A stretch of 64,000 bases of DNA from NCBI RefSeq assembly GCF_001270265.1, contig NZ_LGAP01000028.1, positions 1 through 64,000 on the forward strand, in the 5' to 3' direction. Of the stretch, positions 50,631 to 59,749 are shown piece by piece. The notes beneath the pieces are model-generated. The model made no database searches, was not told where the DNA came from, and saw nothing but the letters and a program-made list of their open reading frames with translations. Positions within the stretch are counted from its first letter, which is position 1. Each line of letters starts with the position of its first letter. The position numbers and the translations under genes are program-made. Source of the stretch: Ensifer adhaerens. Its GTDB lineage: Bacteria; Pseudomonadota; Alphaproteobacteria; Rhizobiales; Rhizobiaceae.

Positions 50631-51609
50631 CCTGGTTGCGGCGGGAATGCCAGTTCCAGGCCGTGCGCGTGATCGCCGCCAGGTCATATTGCGGCTCCCA
50701 ACCGAGCACTTCGCGGGCCTTGTCATTGTTGGCGACAAGCGTGGTCGAATCTCCTTCGCGACGATCGACATAATCGATGCCGAAGTTGCGACCGGAGACA
50801 TCGGCGATCGCGTTCAGCAGTTCCTTCACCGTCGTGCCGGTACCCGTACCGAGATTGAGTTCGACGCTGTTGCCGCCTTCAAGCAGGTATTCGACGGCGC
50901 GCACATGGGCGTCGGCAAGGTCGAGGACGTGGATATAGTCACGCACGCAGGTGCCGTCGCGGGTGTCATAGTCCGTGCCAAAGACCTTGAAGCTGTCGCG
51001 GCGGCCAAGGGCGGCATCGATCGCCAGCGGGATCGCATGGGTCTCAGGTTCGTGCCACTCGCCGATCCGCCCTTCCGGGTCGGCGCCGGCGGCGTTGAAA
51101 TAACGCAGGATGACCGAGCGCAGCCCCTTGTACTGGCCATAATCCTTCAGTGCCTGCTCGCAGACCCACTTCGTGCGCCCATAGGGGTTGATCGGCGCCT
51201 GGCGGTGCTGTTCGTCGATCGGCACGCTTTCCGGCAGGCCGTAGGTGGCGCAGGTCGACGAAAACACGAAGGCTTCGATGCCGGCGGAAAGTGCCGCCGA
51301 CAGAAGGGTCAAGGTCCCGATGACGTTGTTGTCGTAGAAGGAGACCGGGTCCTTGACGGATTCACCGACCTCGATCATCGCGGCGAAATGCAGGATTGCC
51401 CGCGGCTTGTGGCGTGCAAGCACCTCATCGAGGCGCTGGCGGTCGCGGATGTCACCCTTTTCCAGAACACCCCATTTGACGAACTCCTCATGGCCGTTCG
51501 ACAGATTGTCGTAGACCACGGGTTCGAATCCCTTGGACGCAAGCTGAAGGCACGTGTGCGAGCCGATATAGCCGGCGCCGCCGACGACAAGAACCTTGTT
51601 ATTTGTCAT
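50623..51609 (-). CDS. exoB: ExoB, UDP-glucose 4-epimerase
   Basis: The ATG at 51609 gives 328 residues, the ExoB length; the frame to 51654 is leader. It is a short-chain-dehydrogenase-type epimerase with the NAD-binding loop VLVVGGAGYIGSHTCLQLAS and the catalytic Y-x-x-x-K in PYGRTKWVCEQ. It also shows FSSTCATYGLPESVPIDE and LRYFNAAGADPEGRIGEWHE (GalE signature). It supplies UDP-galactose to ExoY and also to LPS and other galactose polymers. It stands alone on the minus strand with its own promoter. Confidence 0.96.
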   Translation of the reverse strand: MTNNKVLVVGGAGYIGSHTCLQLASKGFEPVVYDNLSNGHEEFVKWGVLEKGDIRDRQRLDEVLARHKPRAILHFAAMIEVGESVKDPVSFYDNNVIGTLTLLSAALSAGIEAFVFSSTCATYGLPESVPIDEQHRQAPINPYGRTKWVCEQALKDYGQYKGLRSVILRYFNAAGADPEGRIGEWHEPETHAIPLAIDAALGRRDSFKVFGTDYDTRDGTCVRDYIHVLDLADAHVRAVEYLLEGGNSVELNLGTGTGTTVKELLNAIADVSGRNFGIDYVDRREGDSTTLVANNDKAREVLGWEPQYDLAAITRTAWNWHSRRNQGA

Positions 51610-51918
51610 GAATATCTCAATCTCGGGCTTGGAAGGAATTGGCAAAGTTTTCAATGAACAATGGCCAAATTGTCAATGGCTCGTGAAGCATTTCGCGCGA
51701 GTTAGTGCACGCTCTTTCCGCGCCATGATCCGCATGCCGCTTGAGACCACCAAAAGAAGGCAAGGAAGCGGCTTCGGGAGAAATATCTCCAGCGGCTCGG
51801 CGACGGGGATGCTTCTTTCCCTTCGCTTGAAACATATAGCATATTAATTTACTAGATTTAGTTGATAAGCCGGCGCTTGGTCGTACGATAGCCTTCAGAC
51901 ATCTAGAGGAAGGCTCCC
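51610..51918. promoter_or_regulatory. Divergent promoter region between exoB and the ABC transporter operon
   Basis: No gene is seen. The right half is AT-rich (atatagcatattaatttac, around 51834-51853) and probably holds the promoter of the operon starting at 51919, whose ribosome-binding site is GAGGAAGG. The left half serves exoB. Confidence 0.5.
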
Positions 51919-53559
51919 ATGACGACGAAACTGAAACGGCTCGCGCTGACGCTGGCGACACTGACCGCCTCCGGCTTTTTCCTGCCCGGCGCTTTTGCAG
52001 AGGGGGCAGGCGACCCGGTCAAGGGCGGGACGCTGATCTATCTCGAGCAGCAGGCCCATACCAATCTCTATCCGCCGGCCGGCGGCTTTTACCCGAATGG
52101 CGGCATTCTCAATCAGATCACCGACAAGCTGACCTACCAGAACCCGAAGACGCTCGAAATCGAGCCGTGGATCGCAGAATCCTGGACGGTCAATGCCGAG
52201 GCGACCGAGTACACCTTCAAGATCCGGCCGGGCGTCACCTTCTCCGACGGCACGCCGCTCGATGCTGCAGCCGTCGCGAAGAACTACGACGTCTTCGGGC
52301 TCGGCAACAAAGCGCTGAAACAGCCGGTCTCTGAAGTGATCAACAACTATGAGCGCAGCGAAGTCATCGATCCGCTGACGGTCAAATTTTACTTCAAGAA
52401 GCCGTCGCCAGGCTTCCTGCAGGGCACGTCGGTGATCGGCTCGGGTCTCGTCGCCGCAAGCACGCTGGCGCTTCCGTTCGAACAACTGGGCGACGCCACC
52501 AAGATCATCGGCTCCGGTCCGTTCGTCGTCGACAGCGAGACGATCGGCAAGGAGCTGAACCTTAAGGTGCGCGAAGAATACGCCTGGGGACCGGCGAAGT
52601 TGGAGCATCAAGGCCGGGCCTATCTCGATGGCATCAAATACATCATCACCGGCGAAGACAGCGTGCGCATCGGCGCTCTGCTGGCTGGCCAGGCCGACTT
52701 CATCCGGCAGGTCCAGGCCTATGACGAAAAGCAGGTCGAGGCACAGGATTACCAGATCTACGCGCCTTCGACCCGTGGTGTGAACAACAGTGTCGTCTTC
52801 CGGCCCGACAATCCGCTGGTCGCCGACGTCAAAGTGCGCAAGGCGCTGCTGCACGCGACCGATACTAAGGAAATCGTCACGACCCTGTTTTCCGCCAACT
52901 ACCCTCAGGCCACATCGATCATCGCCTCAACGGCGCTCGGCTACCGCGATATTTCGGCAAAGCTCGCCTTCGATCCGGAAAAGGCGAAAGCTCTTCTTAA
53001 TGAAGCCGGCTGGACGGTCGGTGCCAATGGTCTGCGCCAGAAGGATGGCAAGGAACTGGTGCTGACGGCCTATGAATCCCTGCCGCAGCCTCAGAACAAG
53101 GAAACGCTGCAGCTCGTCGCCCAGCAATGGGGCAAGCTTGGCGTCAAGCTGACCGTCCTTGCCGGTGACAGCGGCAGCAGGATCGTCGACGATCTCGACC
53201 CGCTGAAGACGCCGGTTTCGCCGGCCATGGTGGGGCGCGCCGACCCTGATGTGATCAAGAGCCAATACTATCCGAAGAACCGCGACGTTTTGCGCCAGAA
53301 GGGCGGACAGAGCGACAAGGTCCAGAGCTTTGCCGACGACAAGCTGAACGGCCTGCTCGAGGCGCTTGCCTCTGAGCCTGATCGTGAAAAGCGGCTGACG
53401 ATTGCCGGTGAGGTTCAGGACTACGTCGTCGACCAGGCCTATGCAATTCCGATCTTCGAGGAGCCGCAAGCCTTCGCCGGTGCTCCTTACGTCCAGGGTA
53501 TCGCCTTCGAGGCGGTCGGCCGACCGAGCTTCTACAGCACCTGGCTTGCCGAACACTGA
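51919..53559 (+). CDS. ABC transporter substrate-binding protein (SBP family 5, KPN_01854-like)
   Basis: The product has 546 residues with a signal peptide ending at AFA (residue 30). The extracellular solute-binding family 5 domain is clear: KGGTLIYLEQQAHTNLYPPA, YTFKIRPGVTFSDGTPLDAA, YAWGPAKLEHQGRAYLDGIK, VRKALLHATDTKEIVTTLFS and DDLDPLKTPVSPAMVGRADP. Such proteins bind dipeptides, opines, nickel chelates or similar. With the downstream flavin monooxygenase and two AhpD-like genes, it matches the conserved gene set whose binding protein is described as KPN_01854-like (TIGR04028 from memory). The substrate is unknown. It heads a seven-gene operon. Confidence 0.88.
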   Translation: MTTKLKRLALTLATLTASGFFLPGAFAEGAGDPVKGGTLIYLEQQAHTNLYPPAGGFYPNGGILNQITDKLTYQNPKTLEIEPWIAESWTVNAEATEYTFKIRPGVTFSDGTPLDAAAVAKNYDVFGLGNKALKQPVSEVINNYERSEVIDPLTVKFYFKKPSPGFLQGTSVIGSGLVAASTLALPFEQLGDATKIIGSGPFVVDSETIGKELNLKVREEYAWGPAKLEHQGRAYLDGIKYIITGEDSVRIGALLAGQADFIRQVQAYDEKQVEAQDYQIYAPSTRGVNNSVVFRPDNPLVADVKVRKALLHATDTKEIVTTLFSANYPQATSIIASTALGYRDISAKLAFDPEKAKALLNEAGWTVGANGLRQKDGKELVLTAYESLPQPQNKETLQLVAQQWGKLGVKLTVLAGDSGSRIVDDLDPLKTPVSPAMVGRADPDVIKSQYYPKNRDVLRQKGGQSDKVQSFADDKLNGLLEALASEPDREKRLTIAGEVQDYVVDQAYAIPIFEEPQAFAGAPYVQGIAFEAVGRPSFYSTWLAEH

Positions 53560-53639
53560 TACTGACACTGGCACCGACCTCCCGGCCACGCGCATTGCCG
53601 TGGCCGGCCTCGCAATGAGACCAAGCAGAGGAACGGCGA

Positions 53640-54584
53640 ATGTCCGGATATTTGCTCAATCGCCTGGGGCAGGCGTTGTTCGTCCTATGGGCGGCTTTCA
53701 CCATCTCTTTCGTGTTGCTTCAGGCGATGCCCGGTGATGCCGTCCTTATCAAGTTTCAGAACCCGGAACTCGGGCTCAACCCGCAACAGATCGCCGATAT
53801 CCGGGCGTCCTATGCGGCCGACAGTGCCATCTGGGTGCAGTATCTCCAGACGATCGGCCGCTTTCTCACCGGCAACTTCGGTTACTCTGTTCAGGCGGGC
53901 GTTCCGGTCAGCACGATGCTTGCCGCCCACCTGCCGGCGACGCTCAAACTCGCATCCCTCGGCTTCATTCTTGCCGCTGTCTTTGCCGTTGCCATCGCCT
54001 TCGTGTCGAGCCTCACGCCCTTCGCCTGGCTCCGTGGCGCGATCCAGTCCGTGCCGTCGCTTTTCATCTCGATCCCGACCTTCTGGCTCGGCATCATGCT
54101 CATCCAGATCTTCTCCTTTCGCCTGAAACTCGTGCCGGTGATCAATCCCGGCCCCTGGCAGGAACTGATCTTGCCGGTCATCACGCTGGCGGTGCCAATC
54201 GCCGCGCCGCTTGCCCAGGTGCTGGTGCGCAACATCGACGACGTGCTCACACGACCCTTCGTCGCCGTTGCCCGCGCCAAGGGCGCGACCCGCCACTGGG
54301 TCCTGTGGCGGCACGTTGCCAAGAACGCACTCCTGCCGACGCTCACCATCGCCGGCGTGCTCTTCGGCGAACTCATCGCCGGCGCGGTCGTCACCGAGAC
54401 GGTCTTCGGCCTCAACGGCATCGGAGGGCTGACGGAAAGGGCTGTCGGCAGCCAGGACGCCGCCGTGCTCCAGGCGATCGTCGTGCTCTCGGCGCTCGCC
54501 TTCGTCATCATCAATCTCATCGTGGATCTGCTCTTTCCTGTGCTCGATCCGCGTCTTCGAACAAAAGCAGGAGCCACGGCATGA
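53640..54584 (+). CDS. ABC transporter permease (DppB type)
   Basis: The product has 314 residues with six membrane helices, starting MSGYLLNRLGQALFVLWAAF and FVLLQAMPGDAVL. The BPD permease loop EAA-type motif is VARAKGATRHWVLWRHVAKN, with ALLPTLTIAGVLFGELIAGA after it. An N-terminal DppB extension (NPELGLNPQQIADIRASYAA) distinguishes it from the DppC-type partner. It overlaps the next permease by four bases. The pair forms the membrane channel of the importer. Confidence 0.9.
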   Translation: MSGYLLNRLGQALFVLWAAFTISFVLLQAMPGDAVLIKFQNPELGLNPQQIADIRASYAADSAIWVQYLQTIGRFLTGNFGYSVQAGVPVSTMLAAHLPATLKLASLGFILAAVFAVAIAFVSSLTPFAWLRGAIQSVPSLFISIPTFWLGIMLIQIFSFRLKLVPVINPGPWQELILPVITLAVPIAAPLAQVLVRNIDDVLTRPFVAVARAKGATRHWVLWRHVAKNALLPTLTIAGVLFGELIAGAVVTETVFGLNGIGGLTERAVGSQDAAVLQAIVVLSALAFVIINLIVDLLFPVLDPRLRTKAGATA

Positions 54585-55465
54585 CCACCTTCGACACCGT
54601 CCACGACGACATCATCGCGCCAGGGCGGGGGCACGGGGCGGGCAGGCGCTTGTCGCTGCCCCTTCTCATCCGCCGATTGCCGCCGGGTCTCGCGCTGTCC
54701 TGGCTGGTCTTGGCTATCGCCTTCCTATGGGCGGTCGCACCATCACTTTTCACCAGCTACAACCCGCTCGAAGGAGTCGGCGGCGAACAGCTGCGGCGGC
54801 CGGATGCCAGCCATCTGCTCGGCACTGACGCGCTCGGGCGCGATCTCTACGCCCGCATTGTCTATGGTGCGGTCCATTCGCTGACGGGCGCCTTCGTCGC
54901 CGTTGCCCTTGGTCTTGTCATCGGTACCGGCCTCGGAGTTGTTGCGGGTTCGGTCCGGCGCCGGGTTGACGATGCGATCATGCGGCTTGTCGACGTTTTG
55001 CTGTCGATCCCGCCCTTGCTCCTGTCTCTCAGCATCATCATTCTGCTCGGCTTCGGCACGGTCAATGCGGCGATTGCCGTTGGCCTCACTTCGGTTGCCG
55101 GCTTCGCCCGTCTGGCGCGCTCGGAAGTGGTTCGTGTCCGGCGCAGCGATTATGTCGAGGCGGCTTTCGGCAGCGGCGGCACCTTCACCTCGGTTCTTCG
55201 GCGGCATGTGTTGCCGAACTCGCTGACCTCGGTCCTGGCCATTGCCGCTTTGCATTTCGGGTCGGCGGTGCTGCAGATCTCGACGCTCGGGTTCCTGGGC
55301 TATGGCGCACCGCCGCCGACGCCCGAGTGGGGGCTGCTGATTGCAGAAGGCCGCAACTACATCTCGACGGCCTGGTGGCTGACGACCGCGCCTGGTGTCA
55401 TCGTCGTTCTGGTGGTTCTGGCGGCCAATCGCGTCAGCCAATCCTTCGGCAAGGTGCCAGCATGA
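54581..55465 (+). CDS. ABC transporter permease (DppC type)
   Basis: The ATG at 54581 overlaps the previous stop (ATGA) and gives 294 residues; the open frame upstream is a shadow. A soluble N-terminus precedes the first helix (LALSWLVLAIAFLWAVAPSL), followed by the DppC hallmark HLLGTDALGRDLYARIVYGA. Further helices and the EAA loop (VRRSDYVEAAFGSGGTFTSV) follow, with LGFLGYGAPPPTPEWGLLIA. It pairs with the DppB-type permease. It overlaps the ATPase gene by four bases. Confidence 0.9.
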   Translation: MTTFDTVHDDIIAPGRGHGAGRRLSLPLLIRRLPPGLALSWLVLAIAFLWAVAPSLFTSYNPLEGVGGEQLRRPDASHLLGTDALGRDLYARIVYGAVHSLTGAFVAVALGLVIGTGLGVVAGSVRRRVDDAIMRLVDVLLSIPPLLLSLSIIILLGFGTVNAAIAVGLTSVAGFARLARSEVVRVRRSDYVEAAFGSGGTFTSVLRRHVLPNSLTSVLAIAALHFGSAVLQISTLGFLGYGAPPPTPEWGLLIAEGRNYISTAWWLTTAPGVIVVLVVLAANRVSQSFGKVPA

Positions 55466-57111
55466 ACAGCTCGATCACCCCATATCCGCCGGTGCTCGAG
55501 ATCGAGAACCTGTCGATCTCCTACAATGACGGCGTAGCCCATCGCCGGGTCGTGCACGATGTTTCGTTCCGGATCGAACCCGGCGAGGTGGTGGCGCTCG
55601 TGGGGGAATCCGGCTCCGGCAAGACGACGACGGCGCAGTCGATCATCGGTTTGCTCTCGGCCAACGGCCGTATCGAAGGCGGCAATATCAAGCTCAACGG
55701 CACGGACATTTCGCGTTGGTCGGATCGTCAGCTCGATACGGTGCGGGGCGCCAAGATCAGTCTGGTGCCGCAGGACCCGGCAAGCTCGCTCAATCCCGTC
55801 AAGACGATCGGGGCGCAGGTTGGCGAGATTCTTCGGATCCATGGCGCCGCAAGCGGTCGCGACGTCGAACCCCAGGTGATTTCGCTTCTAGAGCGCGTCG
55901 GGCTGAGCGAGCCTGCGCTCAGGGCGCGGCAATATCCGCATGAGCTTTCTGGCGGCATGCGCCAGCGCGTGCTGATTGCCATCGCGATCGCGCTGAAGCC
56001 GCAGCTCATCATCGCCGACGAGCCGACAAGTGCGCTCGATGTCACGGTCCAGAAACGCATCCTCGACCTGATCGACGAATTGCGCACTGAGTACGGCACA
56101 TCGGTGCTGCTCGTCACGCACGACCTTGGCGTTGCCGCTGACCGCGCCGACCGGCTTGTCGTGTTGCAGGGCGGGCGGATTCAGGAGCTTGGGGCGACTA
56201 AGGTCGTGCTTGCCGCGCCGCGCAGCGCCTACACCCGGCAGTTGATTGTCGACGCGCCGTCGTTCTCGGCCGTTGCCCGCAAAGCACCGGCGACCGCGCG
56301 TGAAAAGCCCGTACCTTCAGACGACGATGTCGTTATCGTTGAAGGCCTTGTGCAGGACTTCGTGCGGTCGGACGGCGATGGAAAATCGTTTCGTGCCGTC
56401 GACGGTCTCAGTTTCCGGGTCCGCCGCGGCACGACCCATTCCATCGTCGGCGAATCCGGTTCCGGTAAGACCACGACCATTCGCGCTATCGTCGGGTTTC
56501 AGAAGCCGACAGCGGGCAGCATCGAGATCGATGGCACCGATCTCTCGCAGCTTCGCGGCGAAACACTGCGTCAGTTCAGGCGCAAGATCCAGCTTGTCTA
56601 CCAGAACCCCTATGGTTCGCTCGATCCACGTCAGGCGGTGTTCGATATCGTTGCCGAGCCGTTGCTGAATTTTGGAAGGCTCGCCCGCCCGGCACGCGAA
56701 GAGAAGGTCCGGGCGATCCTCAACCGCGTCGGCCTGCCGGAGGCGGCCCTCAGTCGCCGTCCGCATGCACTTTCAGGCGGCCAACGGCAACGCGTGGCTA
56801 TCGCACGCGCACTCGTGCTCGATCCCGACGTCGTCGTCCTCGACGAGGCGGTCTCGGCCCTCGACGTGACGGTGCAGGCCCGCATCCTCGATCTTTTGGA
56901 TGAACTCCAGCGCGATCTCGGGCTGACCTACTTGTTCGTGTCTCATGACCTCGCGGTCGTGCGGCAGATCTCCGATACGATATCCGTGCTGAAGGACGGA
57001 CGTCTGGTCGACGGAGGAACGGTCGAGGACGTCTTCGAACGACCGGGCAGCGACTACACCCGTGAACTCATCAACGCCATCCCCGGGCAAAAACGAGCAG
57101 CCCTGGTCTAA
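55462..57111 (+). CDS. Dual ATP-binding protein (fused DppD-DppF) of the ABC importer
   Basis: The ATG at 55462 (ATGA overlap) gives 549 residues carrying two complete ABC domains. Domain 1 has Walker A VGESGSGKTTTAQSI, signature LSGGMRQRVLIAIA and Walker B LIIADEPTSALDV. Domain 2 has Walker A VGESGSGKTTTIRAI, signature LSGGQRQRVAIARAL and Walker B VVVLDEAVSALDV (Ala-Val in place of the usual Pro-Thr after DE). The domains join at about residues 265-290. Single-chain double ATPases like this serve peptide-type importers. All catalytic motifs are intact. Confidence 0.92.
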   Translation: MNSSITPYPPVLEIENLSISYNDGVAHRRVVHDVSFRIEPGEVVALVGESGSGKTTTAQSIIGLLSANGRIEGGNIKLNGTDISRWSDRQLDTVRGAKISLVPQDPASSLNPVKTIGAQVGEILRIHGAASGRDVEPQVISLLERVGLSEPALRARQYPHELSGGMRQRVLIAIAIALKPQLIIADEPTSALDVTVQKRILDLIDELRTEYGTSVLLVTHDLGVAADRADRLVVLQGGRIQELGATKVVLAAPRSAYTRQLIVDAPSFSAVARKAPATAREKPVPSDDDVVIVEGLVQDFVRSDGDGKSFRAVDGLSFRVRRGTTHSIVGESGSGKTTTIRAIVGFQKPTAGSIEIDGTDLSQLRGETLRQFRRKIQLVYQNPYGSLDPRQAVFDIVAEPLLNFGRLARPAREEKVRAILNRVGLPEAALSRRPHALSGGQRQRVAIARALVLDPDVVVLDEAVSALDVTVQARILDLLDELQRDLGLTYLFVSHDLAVVRQISDTISVLKDGRLVDGGTVEDVFERPGSDYTRELINAIPGQKRAALV

Positions 57112-57140
57112 CGACGCGGGAATGAATGACAGGACGGAAA

Positions 57141-58187
57141 ATGACTAAGACGACGCCACGCAAGCGACTAGGCTTCTTTACACGTCTCCTCGACGACGTT
57201 CCCGCCGGCGCACGCTACCACTATGCGGCCGAGCAGATAGCAACCGCCGAACGCTTCGGCTTTGATACGGCCTGGGTGGCCCAGCACCACTTCCATGCCG
57301 ATGAAGGCGGCTTACCGGCACCACTCGTCTTCCTGGCGCATGTCGCCGCGCAGACGTCGCGGATCAGGCTCGGGACCGGCGTCATCACCCTGCCACTGGA
57401 AAATCCGATCCGCGTCGCAGAGGATGCGGCCGTGCTCGACCTTCTCTCCTGCGGACGTGTCGAAATCGGCTTCGGTACCGGCGGCACACCGTCCTCCTTT
57501 ACCGCCTTCGGCCTTGAAAGTGCCGAGCGCGGAGACATTTTCGCGCGGCATCTGCGTGTGGTTCTCGATGCCTGGGCGGGGCGTAGCCTTGCGGGTGGAG
57601 ACCAGCTTTATCCGACCGCACCGCAATTGCTCGACCGGATCTGGCAGGCAACATTCTCCGTCGCCGGCGGAGAGCGAGCAGGGCGCGCCGGAGACGGCCT
57701 CATGCTGTCGCGCACGCAGCCCCGGACTGTGGAACGCCCGGATGCGCCACTCGCCGAACTTCAGAATCCGATCATCGACGCCTATCTCGCGGGATTGCCG
57801 GCAGGTCAGACGCCGCGGATCCTGGGATCCCGTAGCCTCTTCGTGGCTGACAGCCATGCTGAGGCACTGCGCCTGGCCGAAATCGGTTTGCGGCGCGGCG
57901 CTGAGCGGCTGATTGCAGCCGGCCACAAGCCGACCGGCAATTCGCTCGCCGAGCTGATTGCCGCTTTCGATGTCCATGTCGGTACGCCCGACGATGTGAT
58001 CGAAAGCCTTCGCGGGGATACGACCCTCGATCGGGTCACCGACCTCGTCTTCCAGGTGCACTCCATCGATCCGCCACACCCGCTGATCCTGCGTTCGATC
58101 GAGCTGATCGCGACCAAGGTCGCACCGGCGCTCGGATGGGCACCGGAGGAAAAATTCGCACCCCGCCGTCTCGGGGCCGTCGGCTGA
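57141..58187 (+). CDS. Luciferase-like FMN-dependent monooxygenase (KPN_01858-like)
   Basis: The ATG at 57141 has AGGA six bases upstream; 57126 is an alternative. The product has 348 residues. The bacterial luciferase-like TIM barrel shows RLGFFTRLLDDVPAGARYHY, AERFGFDTAWVAQHHFHADE, TSRIRLGTGVITLPLENPIR, DLLSCGRVEIGFGTGG and GRAGDGLMLSRTQP. Enzymes of this type use FMNH2 from a separate reductase to oxidise or cleave small molecules. In this gene set it probably acts on what the ABC importer brings in. It resembles the TIGR04027 (KPN_01858) group from memory. No reductase is encoded nearby. Confidence 0.88.
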   Translation: MTKTTPRKRLGFFTRLLDDVPAGARYHYAAEQIATAERFGFDTAWVAQHHFHADEGGLPAPLVFLAHVAAQTSRIRLGTGVITLPLENPIRVAEDAAVLDLLSCGRVEIGFGTGGTPSSFTAFGLESAERGDIFARHLRVVLDAWAGRSLAGGDQLYPTAPQLLDRIWQATFSVAGGERAGRAGDGLMLSRTQPRTVERPDAPLAELQNPIIDAYLAGLPAGQTPRILGSRSLFVADSHAEALRLAEIGLRRGAERLIAAGHKPTGNSLAELIAAFDVHVGTPDDVIESLRGDTTLDRVTDLVFQVHSIDPPHPLILRSIELIATKVAPALGWAPEEKFAPRRLGAVG

Positions 58188-58247
58188 CCGCATCAATCAC
58201 AGCAGCGACACCGGCGGCGCCACCCAATTGAAGGAAGGAGACTTACC

Positions 58248-58865
58248 GTGACCACATCAACACCCGATATCATCGACCTGTTGGCCGGCATCAAGCCGGG
58301 CTCATCGCTCGATCGTATCCGCACCCAGCGGCCGGAAACGCGCGAGCAGGCGCAGAAGAGCTATCTCGCACTCTTTGAACCGGACAATTTCGGCGATGTT
58401 TCGCTGGTCGAACGCCAGGCAATCGCCAGCTTCATCGCCGGGCTGCATCGGCAACCGGATATTTTTGAGTTCTACGTCAGTCCCTTGGAAGAAAGCGAAG
58501 CAAACCGCTGGCTGGTCGAGGTGATCAAGGCCGAGATCGGCGCGGCCCAGGCCGTCGGACCCTATGGGCAATATCCAGCCGGCCCTTTGAGCGTCGAGGA
58601 GGCGTCCGGCCCGATCTATCAGGTGTCGAACGCCGGCCGCGAAGCGCTCGGAGCAAAGCTCGCAGCAGCACTGGAACATGCGCATCTGCTTGTCTTCCAT
58701 CTGCGTGACGCGAGCCCGAAAGCGTTGCAGGCGCTCATCGATGCGGGTTGGACGACAGATGGCATCGTAACGCTGTCGCAGCTCGTCTCATTCGTTGCGT
58801 TCCAGATCCGGGTGATCGCCGGCCTTGGTTTGCTGGCGGCCTCCAACAGGCGTGCAGCCGCCTGA
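58248..58865 (+). CDS. CMD-domain protein (Avi_7170-like)
   Basis: The start is a GTG at 58248 with GAAGGAAGGAGA upstream. The 205-residue product is helical: DIIDLLAGIKPGSSLDRIRT, RETREQAQKSYLALFEPDNF, GDVSLVERQAIASFIAGLHR, and the C-terminal TDGIVTLSQLVSFVAFQIRV. It has the layout of a carboxymuconolactone-decarboxylase (CMD/AhpD) fold but lacks the C-x-x-C pair of true AhpD proteins. It corresponds to the Avi_7170-type CMD protein (TIGR04029) that partners the next gene. It may form heteromers with that gene's product. Confidence 0.82.
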   Translation: MTTSTPDIIDLLAGIKPGSSLDRIRTQRPETREQAQKSYLALFEPDNFGDVSLVERQAIASFIAGLHRQPDIFEFYVSPLEESEANRWLVEVIKAEIGAAQAVGPYGQYPAGPLSVEEASGPIYQVSNAGREALGAKLAAALEHAHLLVFHLRDASPKALQALIDAGWTTDGIVTLSQLVSFVAFQIRVIAGLGLLAASNRRAAA

Positions 58866-58885
58866 GCTTCAGAAGGAAGTGTTTC

Positions 58886-59491
58886 ATGACTGACCACATC
58901 ATCACGCCCACGATCGAAAATCGCCCCGTCGAGTTCACGCAGGCTGAGATCGGCTGGACCCCGTGGCTTGAGCCGCTCGCAGAGGACGACCTGACGCAGG
59001 CGCATCTTGTCGGCCTCGTCGAAGCATCTCGGGCGAAGTCGCCCTACTTCCGCCTGCTCGTTCGCGATCCCGCGGTTCTCGAAGCGCGAACGAAGACGGA
59101 TAAGGATATTTTCTACAACACCCGCACGGGCTTGCCGCGTGCCGAGCGTGAGCTTGCAGCGACCGCCGCGTCGCGGTCGAACGGCTGTATTTTCTGCGCC
59201 TCCGTGCATTCGCGTTTCGCCTCGCACCACTCCAAGCGCGGCGACGACGTGCAGAAGCTACTCGATGAGGGTGTGGATGCCGATCTTGGCGAACGCTGGA
59301 ACGCGATCGTTGCAGCCTCGGTGGCGCTGACGGCGACGCCCCCTGCATTCGGCGATGATCATATCGAACGGCTTTCTGCAGCCGGCCTCGACGAACTCGA
59401 GATCGCCGATGTCATTCACGGCGCCGCCTTCTTCAACTGGGCAAACCGCCTGATGCTTTCGCTCGGCGAGCCGACACCGGCGGTGCAATGA
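58886..59491 (+). CDS. Alkylhydroperoxidase-domain protein (Avi_7169-like)
   Basis: The ATG at 58886 has AGAAGGAAG upstream and gives 201 residues; the upstream open frame is a shadow of the previous gene. The AhpD core is intact: ELAATAASRSNGCIFCASVH with Cys101, Cys104 and His108 as the redox site, then SRFASHHSKRGDDVQKLLDE and LDELEIADVIHGAAFFNWAN. It matches the Avi_7169-type peroxidase-related group (TIGR04030). It probably deals with peroxides or a reactive product from the neighbouring flavin monooxygenase. It ends the operon. Confidence 0.85.
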   Translation: MTDHIITPTIENRPVEFTQAEIGWTPWLEPLAEDDLTQAHLVGLVEASRAKSPYFRLLVRDPAVLEARTKTDKDIFYNTRTGLPRAERELAATAASRSNGCIFCASVHSRFASHHSKRGDDVQKLLDEGVDADLGERWNAIVAASVALTATPPAFGDDHIERLSAAGLDELEIADVIHGAAFFNWANRLMLSLGEPTPAVQ

Positions 59492-59648
59492 TCTGAGATT
59501 GAGAGGCCCGGGGCCGGCATAGTGTACGGCCCTGCCAGATGCCCTCACGCGATCGTTCCGTGGCCGAAGGCTCAAGTGTTGTGAAGAGAGCCAATGGCTT
59601 TGACGGTACGGCCAGGCCGTATCGCTCAGCCTCATTGAGGACGAACCG

Positions 59649-59679
59649 AACAAGGCGCGAGCATTGCCCGCGCCTTGTT
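59649..59679. terminator. Bidirectional terminator between the ABC operon and the DUF983 gene
   Basis: AACAAGGCGCG (59649-59659) pairs perfectly with CGCGCCTTGTT (59669-59679) around nine bases, followed by a T-rich stretch on the plus side. It lies between two convergent stop codons (59491 and 59750). Confidence 0.85.
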
Positions 59680-59749
59680 GGTATTCGTTATTGGTCCCCA
59701 CCACGGCGGCGGGCCATCTGATACTTAACGCCAATCCGGCGACCGACGC

